Assembly: GCF_900168265.1 (NCBI RefSeq)
Contig: NZ_FVZF01000027.1
Span: 1 to 56,975, forward strand
Direction: 5' to 3'
Source: Salegentibacter salarius
GTDB taxonomy: Bacteria > Bacteroidota > Bacteroidia > Flavobacteriales > Flavobacteriaceae
Length of the DNA: 56,975 bases
Part shown: piece by piece, positions 1 to 8,470 of the stretch
Numbering within the stretch: position 1 is the first letter of the stretch
Layout of the letters: every line of letters begins with the position of its first letter
Position numbers and translations under genes: made by a program
The notes under the pieces: model-generated
Told to the model about the DNA's origin: nothing
Databases searched by the model: none
The model's input: only the letters and a program-made list of their open reading frames with translations

Positions 1-200
1 AAAAAGCTAGGAACCTACTATTAAGTGAAGCGGGAATAGCACATCGTAAACGTCGGTGCTGGGATGTGGAAGCCGTTTTTGGGAATATCAAGCAAAACAT
101 GGGCTTCAAGCGATTTATGCTTCGGGGAATGGAGAAAGTAACTACTGAAATAGGGTTAATCGCTATGGCGCACAACTTAAGAAAATTCAGTATAGCATAG
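1..200 (+). mobile_element. IS1182-like transposase, C-terminal fragment
   Basis: An open frame enters from the left edge (codons from base 3) and stops at TAG 198-200, giving about 65 residues. It contains DVEAVFGNIKQNMGF and later IAMAHNLRKF. This is the conserved C-terminal block of DDE transposases of the IS1182/IS5-like group, in which the E of DVEAVFG is taken as the last acidic residue of the DDE triad. Only the tail is visible, so it cannot be said whether the element is intact. A short terminator follows directly. The family assignment rests on motif recognition alone. Confidence 0.75.
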
Positions 201-223
201 GAAGGGGGCTTCCTTCCTTTTTT
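200..223 (+). terminator. Rho-independent terminator after the transposase fragment
   Basis: GGAAGG and CCTTCC form a 6-bp stem (200-205 with 212-217) around a 6-nt loop, followed by six T. It begins inside the transposase stop codon, so it most likely ends the IS transcript. Confidence 0.6.
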
Positions 224-285
224 ATCATTAAGAATATCTACAAAAGAAGAAGCGCTTCTCTCACAAAAACTTTTATCAATAAAAA

Positions 286-314
286 AGGCCATCTAAATAC
301 TTTTTAGACGGCCT
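286..314. terminator. Bidirectional terminator between bshA and the IS fragment
   Basis: AGGCC-A-TCTAAA pairs with TTTAGA-C-GGCCT around a short loop. An A-run lies on the left and a T-run on the right, so the hairpin can terminate in both directions. It lies 6 bases past the stop codon of the minus-strand bshA gene. Confidence 0.75.
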
Positions 315-319
315 CTTTT

Positions 320-1453
320 TTATGCTTTAGTTCGCAGCGCCTTTTTATATATATCTTCATATAGAGGCACTACATTTTTTATATCAAATTTTTCGGCAAC
401 ATCTCGAGCGCCCTGCTTAAATTTCTCCAGGATTTCTTCATTTTGAAGAATTTTTAGCGCGTTAGAAGTCATTTCTTCAATATCACCAACATTGCTTAAA
501 TAACCAGAAATTCCATCCTGATTCACTTCCGGTAAACCGCCGGTATTTGTAGAAATTACGGCAACACCATTAACCATAGCTTCCAGAGCAGAAAGTCCGA
601 AACTTTCTTTCTCTGAAGGCAGTAAAAACAGGTCAGAAAAACATAGAATTTTGTCTATTTCATGACTTTGCCCCAGGAACATCACTTTATCTTCTATGTG
701 GAGTTCTTCAGCTAAATCTTCTGCCATTTCTTTTTCCGGCCCCTCGCCCACCATCATTAATTTAGCGTCTATCTTCTTCTGAATTTCATAAAAGATCTTG
801 ATCACATCATCTATGCGCTTCACTTTCCTGAAATTACTGATATGCGTGATAATTTTTTCCTTTTTATCGGCCATCATTTCCCGCTGGCAATCGGTAAACT
901 CTTTTTTATCGTATTTGCTGCAGTCTATAAAATTGGGAACAACTTCAATTTCATTTCTAATTTGAAAGAATTTTAAAGTGTCTTCCTTTAAACTCTCGGA
1001 AACCGATGTTACTACATCGCTATTATTAATACTAAAAGTTACCGCAGGTTTATAAAAAGGATGATTCCCCACTAAAGTAATATCGGTACCGTGAAGCGTA
1101 GTAACCATAGGTAAGCTTATACCTTCTTCAGCAAGCATTTTTTTTGCCATATAACCGGCATAAGCGTGTGGAATGGCATAATGTACGTGTAAAAGTTCTA
1201 TATTAAATTGTTTTACCACATTCACCAACTTACTACTTAAAGCAAGCTCATAAGGCTGGTAATGGAAAAGTGGATACTCTGGTACGTGTACTTCGTGAAA
1301 TCGAACATTACCGGTAAGCTGATCTAAGCGAACAGGATGGCTATATGTGACAAAATGTATCTCGTGACCGCGTTTAGCAAGAGCTAAGCCTAGCTCTGTG
1401 GCTACCACTCCACTACCACCAAAGGTAGGGTAACAAACAATGGCTATTTTCAT
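320..1453 (-). CDS. bshA: N-acetyl-alpha-D-glucosaminyl L-malate synthase BshA
   Basis: This is a GT-B fold, GT4-family glycosyltransferase (377 aa). It joins UDP-GlcNAc to L-malate, the first step of bacillithiol synthesis, in the cytosol. The N-terminus MKIAIVCYPTFGGSGVVATELG and the C-terminal donor-site stretch with SEKESFGLSALEAM, which carries the GT4 EX7E motif, are typical of BshA; the length is normal. The ATG start is clear. It is the last gene of a minus-strand run after the GH3 fusion, but 193 bases with a structured repeat separate them, so co-transcription is uncertain. A strong hairpin terminator follows. bshB and bshC are not in the window. Confidence 0.93.
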   Translation of the reverse strand: MKIAIVCYPTFGGSGVVATELGLALAKRGHEIHFVTYSHPVRLDQLTGNVRFHEVHVPEYPLFHYQPYELALSSKLVNVVKQFNIELLHVHYAIPHAYAGYMAKKMLAEEGISLPMVTTLHGTDITLVGNHPFYKPAVTFSINNSDVVTSVSESLKEDTLKFFQIRNEIEVVPNFIDCSKYDKKEFTDCQREMMADKKEKIITHISNFRKVKRIDDVIKIFYEIQKKIDAKLMMVGEGPEKEMAEDLAEELHIEDKVMFLGQSHEIDKILCFSDLFLLPSEKESFGLSALEAMVNGVAVISTNTGGLPEVNQDGISGYLSNVGDIEEMTSNALKILQNEEILEKFKQGARDVAEKFDIKNVVPLYEDIYKKALRTKA

Positions 1454-1466
1454 TAAGTTTGATTTG

Positions 1467-1560
1467 CTCGATAATCGAGATTAAATGCTTCAAGGCTTGC
1501 CTCGAAATTAAATTATATTTTCCAATAACAATGCTTCGTGAGCTTTCTCCGAAGTTGTTT
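1467..1560. repeat. Structured intergenic repeat, copy 1
   Basis: About 94 bases matching 42351-42444 with roughly seven substitutions and one indel. It starts with CTCGATAATCGAG, continues with an imperfect hairpin around GGCTTGCC, and ends with an arm pair CTTCG...CGAAG. Both copies sit between two minus-strand genes and read in the same orientation. In this copy several stem pairs are lost compared with copy 2. Confidence 0.85.
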
Positions 1561-1646
1561 ACTCACTAAGTGAGGAATTTCGACATTAAACCCGAATCTT
1601 ATTTCTATTAATTAAGCCTTGCAGACTTTTCGCTGAAATTTATGTG

Positions 1647-4574
1647 CTAAAAATCTATAGCTTCATAAATAACTTCCTGTATTCTGGATCTAACATCTTC
1701 CCTTATCAACTTCCTATTCGTTGAATCGGGGAAAGTACGATTAGACAAAAATACATAAACAATTTCTTCTTCCGGGTCTGCCCAGGCAAAGGTGCCTGTA
1801 AAGCCGCTATGGCCAAAACTCTCCATAGAAAGACAATTGCAGGTGGGACCCGAAGTTCCCAGCTGGGGTTTGTCGAAACCAACGCCACGCCTTACATCTT
1901 GCTCACAATAATAACAAGTGTTGAATTTAGAAATAGTTTCAGCCTCTAAATATCTTTTCCCGCCATAGACGCCTTTATTAAGAAAGATGTGCATTATTTT
2001 AGCCACATCGTTGGCATTACTAAAAAGCCCCGCGTGACCTCCAATACCACCCTGTAAAGCCGCGCCCTGATCGTGAACCACACCGTGAATAAGTTGTCTA
2101 CGCCACAATTTATCAATTTCGGTTGGAACAATTTGCTCTAAAGGAAATCTCGAAGTAGGTAAATAACCTGTATGTGTGGCACCAAGAGGTTTGTATATCT
2201 TCTTTTGGGTAAGATTGTGCAGGGTTTGATTGTAATATCCTTCCAGGTAATATTTGAGAATATAAAAAGGAAGGTCACTATACTTATAATCTAATTTGCG
2301 TTCTAACTCGCTATCCTTTATAATATTAAGAATAGTATCCTGCATATCATTTCTAAGATACATTTCGTTAGCAACTTTCGTATTAAATTCAGCTGAAGGT
2401 GTTTTATGGAAATATTCCTTAGAAGGCAACCTTGTTTTTCTGTCTATGGTATTTATATGGAAAGGAATCCAGGATTTTAATCTTGCATAGTGCATTAGCA
2501 TATCCTGCAACCTTATATTAGCTTTATTGGAATTTTGAAAAACTGGCATCATTTCCCCAAGCTTAGTATCAAAACTTACGATTCCCTCTTCTTCCTGTTC
2601 CATTATTAAAGGTAAAGTGACGAGAATTTTGGTTAAGGATGCTAAATCGTAAATCGAGGTGTCTGAAACCGGAATTTGCTTATCGTAAGTATGGTATCCA
2701 AAGTTTTTATTGTAAACGATCTTCCCTTTTCTGGCTACAAGAATTTGAGCCCCGGGAGTCATTTTTTCGTCAATCGCTTCGGTAATAATGCTGTCTATTC
2801 TATTTAATTTATAGGAATTTAGACCAACACTTTCAGGTAATCCATAAGACAATCTTTCTAAACTATTTGTTTGATAACCGGTTCCTTCCGGGAAATTAGT
2901 GCCAATACTTACCGGAAGTTTTCCTTTGGCTTCAATTGCACCAAAAATTAATTGTGCAGCTTTTTTCTGGGCTACTGTATGATTTTGATAGTTAACTAAA
3001 ATTCCCTCCAGCTCATTGAGTCCCCGTAAGTCACTTAAAGCATACGGACTTGAGAACAAACTTAAGATTGATTTATTTTTCTGTGCAATTTGATGAATCC
3101 AATGTAGTTCTGCCGGAGAAAATTTATAAGAAGCCCAGGGGCTGCTATTAGATTTGTGATATCCTAAGATCACCAAATCGTAATCGGCCAGTTTATCCTG
3201 TAGATCGTTTATACGAGCTGCAGTAATCCAATCTACTGCTGCATATTTTCTTAGCTCTTTTAAAAACGGACCTCCATCAGCGTCTCCAAAATTTACATAA
3301 GCGATCCTTTTATCATCGAGATCTTCAATTGGTAAAACACCTTTATTATTCTTAATGAGGGTTAATGCATTTTCAAAAAGCTCTTCTAGCAACACCTGAT
3401 CGCGTACCGTATTAAGTTCTTCGGAAAGAAAATTTTCCTGAACCGCTTTCTGTTGCTGCAAGCCTGCTTTATATTTTGCCTGAAGAATTTTTTTAACCGA
3501 ATGCGCTAATCGCGACGGACTTATAATTTCGTTTTTAAAAGCATTGACCAAAACTTCTGAAGCTACTTCAACCTTTTCCGGCATTAAAAGCATATCATTT
3601 CCCGCCAAAAAAGCTCTTAATTCAGCATCACCGGGTTCGGTGTTGTTTGTAAGGCCCTTCATATTAAGTGCGTCAGTAAAAACGAGACCTTTAAAATTCA
3701 TTTTACTCTTTAAAAGATCTGTGATAACAGCTTTTGAAAGTGAAGTTGGCGTATTGCGATTTTCCTGGAGTGCCGGCACGTTTAAATGCGCTACCATCAC
3801 GCTGGAGAGTCCGTGGGTAATTAAAGGATAATAAGGATACAATTCTAAATCTTCCAGTCTCTCTTTTGAAAAAGGAATAGTGGGTAAGGTTTTATGAGAA
3901 TCAGCATCTGTATCTCCGTGACCGGGAAAATGTTTAGCACTAGATAAAACTCCTTCCCTATGCATTCCGCGCATAAAAGCGAGGGACTTTTCAGCTACAT
4001 TTATTTTATTCTCTCCAAAACTTCTATTTCCAATAATTGGATTTTCAGGATTGGTATTAATATCTACCACCGGTGCAAAATTAATATGAACACCTAATCG
4101 TTTGGTATTCCGAGAAATCGCGGCGCCTGCATTTGCTATTAATTTATTATCCTGAATAGCACCCAGGGTCATATTCCAGGGAAGTGCAAAAGTAGAATCT
4201 AGTCGCATGGCCAGCCCCCATTCTGCATCCATTCCTATAAGCAATGGTGTTTTAGAGATTTCCTGGAACTCGTTAGTTAACTTCGCCTGTCTTAAAGGCC
4301 CGCCTTTAGAAAAGATAACCCCGCCAATATTTTCTTCAGCAATTTGCTTTTTAGCTTGTTCGGTATAGGTTTTTCCACTTTCAGAAGAAACGCTTATCAT
4401 CAATAACTGCCCAACTTTTTCTTTAAGGTTCAATGAATTGTATACGCTATCTACCCATCTATTTTGTGCTTCCACATCATTGGTGAGCAAAGGATTATTT
4501 TGCGCAGCAAGATTAGGGAGAACAAAAAGTAAGCAGGTTAAAAGTAAGATTTTCGGACTAAGAATAAGTTTCAT
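1647..4574 (-). CDS. Exported GH3 beta-N-acetylhexosaminidase fused to a serine hydrolase
   Basis: A 975-aa two-domain protein. Residues 1-24 form a signal peptide ending LAAQ. Residues about 40-390 are a GH3 catalytic domain with the NagZ-type loop KHFPGHGDTDADSH (from 214), in which the His is the usual acid/base. A GH3 C-terminal-like region follows. From about 600 to the end is a class C beta-lactamase/penicillin-binding-like domain with SxxK as S646-L-T-K649. The first domain should cut GlcNAc from muropeptides; the second may act on peptidoglycan peptides or esters. Fusions of this kind are common in Bacteroidetes. Its ATG overlaps the stop of the upstream gene by one base (TAATG), which implies translational coupling. 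Confidence 0.9.
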   Translation of the reverse strand: MKLILSPKILLLTCLLFVLPNLAAQNNPLLTNDVEAQNRWVDSVYNSLNLKEKVGQLLMISVSSESGKTYTEQAKKQIAEENIGGVIFSKGGPLRQAKLTNEFQEISKTPLLIGMDAEWGLAMRLDSTFALPWNMTLGAIQDNKLIANAGAAISRNTKRLGVHINFAPVVDINTNPENPIIGNRSFGENKINVAEKSLAFMRGMHREGVLSSAKHFPGHGDTDADSHKTLPTIPFSKERLEDLELYPYYPLITHGLSSVMVAHLNVPALQENRNTPTSLSKAVITDLLKSKMNFKGLVFTDALNMKGLTNNTEPGDAELRAFLAGNDMLLMPEKVEVASEVLVNAFKNEIISPSRLAHSVKKILQAKYKAGLQQQKAVQENFLSEELNTVRDQVLLEELFENALTLIKNNKGVLPIEDLDDKRIAYVNFGDADGGPFLKELRKYAAVDWITAARINDLQDKLADYDLVILGYHKSNSSPWASYKFSPAELHWIHQIAQKNKSILSLFSSPYALSDLRGLNELEGILVNYQNHTVAQKKAAQLIFGAIEAKGKLPVSIGTNFPEGTGYQTNSLERLSYGLPESVGLNSYKLNRIDSIITEAIDEKMTPGAQILVARKGKIVYNKNFGYHTYDKQIPVSDTSIYDLASLTKILVTLPLIMEQEEEGIVSFDTKLGEMMPVFQNSNKANIRLQDMLMHYARLKSWIPFHINTIDRKTRLPSKEYFHKTPSAEFNTKVANEMYLRNDMQDTILNIIKDSELERKLDYKYSDLPFYILKYYLEGYYNQTLHNLTQKKIYKPLGATHTGYLPTSRFPLEQIVPTEIDKLWRRQLIHGVVHDQGAALQGGIGGHAGLFSNANDVAKIMHIFLNKGVYGGKRYLEAETISKFNTCYYCEQDVRRGVGFDKPQLGTSGPTCNCLSMESFGHSGFTGTFAWADPEEEIVYVFLSNRTFPDSTNRKLIREDVRSRIQEVIYEAIDF

Positions 4575-5059
4575 TAATTAAGGAAACGCTTGTGCCAACT
4601 TTCAGAAGCAGGAACTTCCCAATCTGAAAGAAATTCAGCTTTATTGTTTACCAGGTTATTAAAGACAATAGTTTTAGGCGAAACCGCTTTTTGTTTGGCC
4701 ATTTTCCTAAAATCTGTCAAACTCTTGTAGGCTATGAATTCTCCCTGTTTATAAGAGACATTCATTTTATCTAAAAGATCTACATTAAATTCATTCTCTA
4801 ATTTCTGAATAAAATGCACCGAAGCATCTATAGAGCAGCCGGTAGCGGCATTTATCTGCTGGTCTAGAGCCAGAATAATAAATCGCTTGTATTTAATGAG
4901 ATAACCGGCTTGTAAGTCGGACCCGTGAGCCGTCCATTGTGTTACGAACTGGTCTAAACGGGATTGTATTTCTTCCAACTCTTCATGGGTGAAAGATCGG
5001 TTTGCCTGATATATCCAAACCCTGGAAGAATCGGGTAGATTTTCGAATGGTACTAACAT
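4574..5059 (-). CDS. Conserved flavobacterial protein of unknown function
   Basis: A soluble 161-aa protein with no signal peptide or membrane segment. Homologues in Flavobacteria are often called ABC transporter ATPase, but no Walker A or signature motif is visible, so I do not use that name. The sequence has a mixed alpha/beta look; C-G-I-D-type patterns are not obvious, though ATGCSIDAS near residue 76 and KAEF near 138 stand out. It is the first gene of the unit with the GH3 fusion (1-base TAATG overlap) and has a very good promoter 23 bases upstream of its start. Function unknown; the coupling suggests a cytoplasmic role linked to cell-wall turnover. Confidence 0.85.
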   Translation of the reverse strand: MLVPFENLPDSSRVWIYQANRSFTHEELEEIQSRLDQFVTQWTAHGSDLQAGYLIKYKRFIILALDQQINAATGCSIDASVHFIQKLENEFNVDLLDKMNVSYKQGEFIAYKSLTDFRKMAKQKAVSPKTIVFNNLVNNKAEFLSDWEVPASESWHKRFLN

Positions 5060-5081
5060 AAATGCTAAAATTATATTTTCA

Positions 5082-5112
5082 CAAAACTAGTTGATTTAGC
5101 TTATGTCTCAAA
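5082..5112 (-). promoter_or_regulatory. Bacteroidetes-type promoter of the 161-aa gene/GH3 unit
   Basis: On the minus strand TTTG (5109-5112), then 19 bases, then TAGTTTTG (5082-5089). This matches the Bacteroidetes -33 TTTG and -7 TAnnTTTG elements exactly. The expected start of transcription is near 5075, 16 bases before the ATG at 5059. Confidence 0.75.
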
Positions 5113-5160
5113 TATAGTTCTGGCTTTTAACGTTTGCTATTTTTACTAAAAATTTGGATT

Positions 5161-5196
5161 AAAAAGCCAAAAAGCCTGAGAATAAATCTCAACCTT
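5161..5196 (-). terminator. Possible terminator after the Fe-S module
   Basis: On the minus strand TTGAGA, a 5-base loop and TCTCAG form a short stem followed by two T5 runs. It lies just past the stop of the gene at 5223. The stem is only about 6 bp, so this is tentative. Confidence 0.35.
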
Positions 5197-5222
5197 TTTT
5201 ATTACTTAAATTTGGTATTTTA

Positions 5223-6014
5223 TTAAAGATCGTGAGCGTTGGCAATAAGTTCTGCCACATCCATCACTTCTACACTATCCTCTTTATTTTTACCTTTTAC
5301 ACCATCGGTCATCATAGTGTTGCAAAATGGACAACCAGCAGCAATAACTTCGGGTTTTACTTCCATAGCCTGCTCGGTTCTTTCTATATTCACGTCTTTA
5401 TTTCCAGGCTCCGGTTCTTTAAACATTTGTCCACCACCGGCACCGCAACAGAGTCCGTTAGATTTACATTTACGCATCTCTACCAGTTCTACTTCCAGCT
5501 TTCTAAGTAGATCACGTGGAGCTTCATATTCGCCATTAGCACGTCCTAAATAACAGGGATCGTGAAATGTGATACGTTTACCTTTAAATTTTCCGCCTTC
5601 AACTTTTAATTTCCCTTCATTTAAAAGGGATTTTAAAAATTGTGTATGGTGCATTACTTCGTAATTACCACCTAAAGCAGGGTATTCGTTTTTTATAGTA
5701 TTAAAGCAGTGCGGGCATGCCGTTACTACTTTTTCTATTTCATAACCATTAAGAACTTCAATATTTGTAGCAGCCTGCATTTGAAAAAGGAATTCGTTTC
5801 CAGAACGCTTTGCAGGATCTCCCGTACAACTTTCTTCGGTTCCAAGAACGGCAAAATCCACTCCGGCTTCGTGTAAAAGTTTTACAAAAGCTTTAGTGAT
5901 CTTTTTTGCCCTATCATCAAAACTACCGGCGCAACCAACCCAAAATAAAACTTCGGGTTTTTTACCTTCTGCCATATATTCGGCCATTGTGGGTACTTTT
6001 AATGCTTCTGCCAT
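5223..6014 (-). CDS. HdrB/LutA-like Fe-S subunit (two CCG domains)
   Basis: A 263-aa cytoplasmic protein of the heterodisulfide reductase B / LutA / GlpC family. Two cysteine-rich CCG domains are visible: an N-terminal one (WVGCAG, ESCTGDPAKR, TACPHCFNT) and a C-terminal one (DPCYLGR, LCCGAGGG, AGCPFCNTMM). These domains bind a non-cubane cluster and move electrons from a partner Fe-S subunit. It follows the membrane Fe-S gene by 93 bases in the same direction, and the two together resemble HdrD/E-type or ETF:quinone-type electron-transfer modules found widely in Bacteroidetes. The actual electron donor and acceptor cannot be read from the sequence. Confidence 0.88.
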   Translation of the reverse strand: MAEALKVPTMAEYMAEGKKPEVLFWVGCAGSFDDRAKKITKAFVKLLHEAGVDFAVLGTEESCTGDPAKRSGNEFLFQMQAATNIEVLNGYEIEKVVTACPHCFNTIKNEYPALGGNYEVMHHTQFLKSLLNEGKLKVEGGKFKGKRITFHDPCYLGRANGEYEAPRDLLRKLEVELVEMRKCKSNGLCCGAGGGQMFKEPEPGNKDVNIERTEQAMEVKPEVIAAGCPFCNTMMTDGVKGKNKEDSVEVMDVAELIANAHDL

Positions 6015-6107
6015 ATCTAATTCCTTTTAATTTATTCCAAAGACTTTTGCAGTCCTGAAGTGTAAAAATATTTTCTTAAATCTTATGTGGTAATGCTTTC
6101 AGAAAAA

Positions 6108-7448
6108 TTAATTTTCTTTTGCCCAATTCAACCTATCCTGTTGATTATAAGGCCAGGGTGCACCGTTGTTTTCAATATTCGTCATTGCAATTGCAAGCTC
6201 ATTTGGAGCAGCACTTTCTTCCATTACCAGGTAACGTCGCATATCTAAAATAATAGATAAAGGGTCTATTCCTACGGGGCAGGCTTCTACACAAGCGTTG
6301 CAAGTAGTACAAGCCCAAAGCTCTTCTCTCAATATAAAATCGTCCAGCAACTGCTTGCCGTTATCTTCGTATTTTCCTTTTGTATTAATAATCTCTCCTA
6401 CTTCTTCTACCCTATCTCGGGTATCCATCATTATTTTCCTTGGAGAGAGTTTTTTACCGGTTTGGTTTGCAGGGCATTCGGCAGTACATCTTCCACACTC
6501 GGTACAGGTATAAGAGTTTAATAATTGTACCTGGTTAAGATCAAAAACATCTGAAGCTCCAAACTTTTCAGGTTCTGCACCTTCCTCTTCTTCAGCAGGA
6601 GCTGCAAAAGGGTCGGCATCAGGATCCATCATTAATTTAACTTCATCGGTAACCGATTGTAGATTATTCATCTCACCCTGTGGGCGAAGTTTTGAAAAAT
6701 AAACGTTCGGGAAAGCGAGTAGAATATGTAAATGCTTTGAATAATACAGATAATTTAAGAAGAAAAGAATACCCAAAATATGCAACCACCAGGCTGCTCT
6801 TTCAATAATGATAAGCGTGGCATTACTCATTCCATCAAAAATAGGCAGTAAAAACTGGCTAATAGGAAAAGCTCCGGTAATTCCAGCTTCACTTGCATAA
6901 TGTGGCGCGCCATTTAATTGAAGTTGGTAATCTGTAGCATTCATTACCAGGAAAAGTACCATTAGTACCATTTCAAAATAAAGAATATAATTGGCATCAT
7001 TCTTTGGCCAGCCTTTTAATTCCCTGCTTAAAAAGCGATAAATATTAAGAAGATTTCTTCTTATCCAGAAAACGATTACTCCAATTAAAACCAATAAGGC
7101 AAGAACTTCAAAGGAAGCGATTAACACATCGTAAAAACCGCCCATAAACGAAAGAATACGGTGTGTACCGAATAATCCATCTATAATAATTTCAAGAACT
7201 TCAATATTTATTATTACGAAGCCCACATAAACAATAACGTGTAAAAACCCAGAAACCGGCTTTTTAACCATTTTGCTCTGGCCAAAAGCGATCCTGGCCA
7301 TTTTCGCAAACCGCTCTCCTTTATTGTCAGTACGGTCTACTTCTTTTCCTAGCTTGATGTTTCTTACTAACCTTCGAATATTTCTAATAAAAAATCCGAT
7401 TCCCGCCACTAAGGCAACTAAAAATAAGACTTGGGCAATAATTTGCAT
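6108..7448 (-). CDS. Membrane-bound 4Fe-4S ferredoxin oxidoreductase subunit
   Basis: A 446-aa protein. The N-terminal half has about five to six membrane helices similar to NarI/HdrE-like cytochrome b subunits, starting at residue 3. It is followed by an acidic linker (EEEEGAEPE) and a dicluster ferredoxin domain with CTECGRCTAECP and CTTCNACVEACP, each giving the four Cys of a cubane cluster. It should anchor the partner CCG subunit (next gene) and pass electrons to or from quinones. Only 6 bases separate it from the upstream mlaD-like gene, so the two are probably co-transcribed; the functional link to lipid transport is unclear. Confidence 0.88.
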   Translation of the reverse strand: MQIIAQVLFLVALVAGIGFFIRNIRRLVRNIKLGKEVDRTDNKGERFAKMARIAFGQSKMVKKPVSGFLHVIVYVGFVIINIEVLEIIIDGLFGTHRILSFMGGFYDVLIASFEVLALLVLIGVIVFWIRRNLLNIYRFLSRELKGWPKNDANYILYFEMVLMVLFLVMNATDYQLQLNGAPHYASEAGITGAFPISQFLLPIFDGMSNATLIIIERAAWWLHILGILFFLNYLYYSKHLHILLAFPNVYFSKLRPQGEMNNLQSVTDEVKLMMDPDADPFAAPAEEEEGAEPEKFGASDVFDLNQVQLLNSYTCTECGRCTAECPANQTGKKLSPRKIMMDTRDRVEEVGEIINTKGKYEDNGKQLLDDFILREELWACTTCNACVEACPVGIDPLSIILDMRRYLVMEESAAPNELAIAMTNIENNGAPWPYNQQDRLNWAKEN

Positions 7449-7454
7449 AGTTGG

Positions 7455-8411
7455 TTATTTAGTTGAATCCTCTTCTTTGGGTTCCTGATAAGGTTCTGGA
7501 TTCTTTCCGAAAACAGAAAAATGCACGTATCGTTTAGGATTCAGTTTTACGTCTTGTAGTAATTGCTCCAACTGTTTGGTAGCATTGTCCAGGTTGTTGT
7601 ATACGGCATCATCATTAATTAACTTCCCTGCAGTACCTTCTTTATTATTTAATTTATCTGAAACACTTTCAAAATCAGCTACTACTTTTTCAAGGTCTTT
7701 AGTGATCTTACCAATGTCCATTTGCGTTAAGGTATCAGAAAAAGAATTAAAATTAGTAGTCATTTCATCCAGATTGGTAAATGTTCTATCTAATTTACCT
7801 GAATTTCTTCCTACAATTCCTTCCAAAGTATTTGCGGTAACTTTAAATGAAGCTACTGTGGCATTAAGATCTTTAAAGGTGTTTCTAATATTATATCGGG
7901 TACTGTCGTTTAAGATTTTATTCACGGCCGTTACCAGGGAATCGGCGCTGACTATAGTGTTTTCGACTTTTTCCTGAAGTGGTGTAAGCCTTTCATTTAC
8001 CAATTCCATAATACCTTCTTCGGTATCACTCTGTAACGTGTCTCCAGATTTAGCCATCTCATTCATCTTGTAATCTGGAATAATAGCTAAAGATTTACCA
8101 CCTATTATATTACCGCCATAAATTTGAGCAGTACTGTTTTTTGAGAACTGAAAGTCATTTTCTACGGTGAAACTTACTACCAGAGTTCCTTTTTGGTCTA
8201 GAAAGTTGATTTTTGTAACCTGGCCCACCTTAAGACCGTTTATAGTGACAGCTGAAGAAGGTGAAAGACCCTCTACATCATTATAAACCGCATGAAAAGT
8301 TCTACTGGAGTCCAGTAGATTTTTACCTTTTAAGAAACTATAACCAAAAATAAGTAAGAGGATAGCAATTATTGCTAGCAAGGCAGTTTTTACTTCACGT
8401 GTGAATTTCAA
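7455..8411 (-). CDS. MlaD-family (MCE) lipid-transport protein
   Basis: A 318-aa protein with one N-terminal membrane anchor (residues about 8-27), an MCE domain (about 35-115, with GLSPSSAVTINGLKVGQV) and a long C-terminal helical stretch rich in heptads. This matches the periplasmic substrate-binding subunit of Mla-type phospholipid transporters. The start codon is TTG (8409-8411); a -7-like element TAAATTTG lies 24 bases upstream and no better start is in frame. MlaE/MlaF-type permease and ATPase genes are not next to it, which is common in Bacteroidetes. Neighbours are the murein amidase upstream and the Fe-S module downstream. Confidence 0.9.
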   Translation of the reverse strand: MKFTREVKTALLAIIAILLLIFGYSFLKGKNLLDSSRTFHAVYNDVEGLSPSSAVTINGLKVGQVTKINFLDQKGTLVVSFTVENDFQFSKNSTAQIYGGNIIGGKSLAIIPDYKMNEMAKSGDTLQSDTEEGIMELVNERLTPLQEKVENTIVSADSLVTAVNKILNDSTRYNIRNTFKDLNATVASFKVTANTLEGIVGRNSGKLDRTFTNLDEMTTNFNSFSDTLTQMDIGKITKDLEKVVADFESVSDKLNNKEGTAGKLINDDAVYNNLDNATKQLEQLLQDVKLNPKRYVHFSVFGKNPEPYQEPKEEDSTK

Positions 8412-8434
8412 AAGCTATTTTTTTAAGATAAGGA

Positions 8435-8442
8435 CAAATTTA
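8435..8442 (-). promoter_or_regulatory. -7-like element before the mlaD-like gene
   Basis: On the minus strand TAAATTTG fits TAnnTTTG exactly and would start transcription near 8428. No TTTG was found at the -33 distance, so it is only partly supported. Confidence 0.45.
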
Positions 8443-8470
8443 GAAATAAAAATAGAAAAGAAGCGTTAAT

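Noticed and set aside
248..259. Palindrome AGAAGCGCTTCT as an IS end or operator
   Set aside because: It is short, single, and not matched by an inverted copy in the visible part of the IS.
4574..5059. ABC transporter ATPase
   Set aside because: This name is used for homologues, but no Walker A, signature or Walker B motif is visible in the 161 residues.
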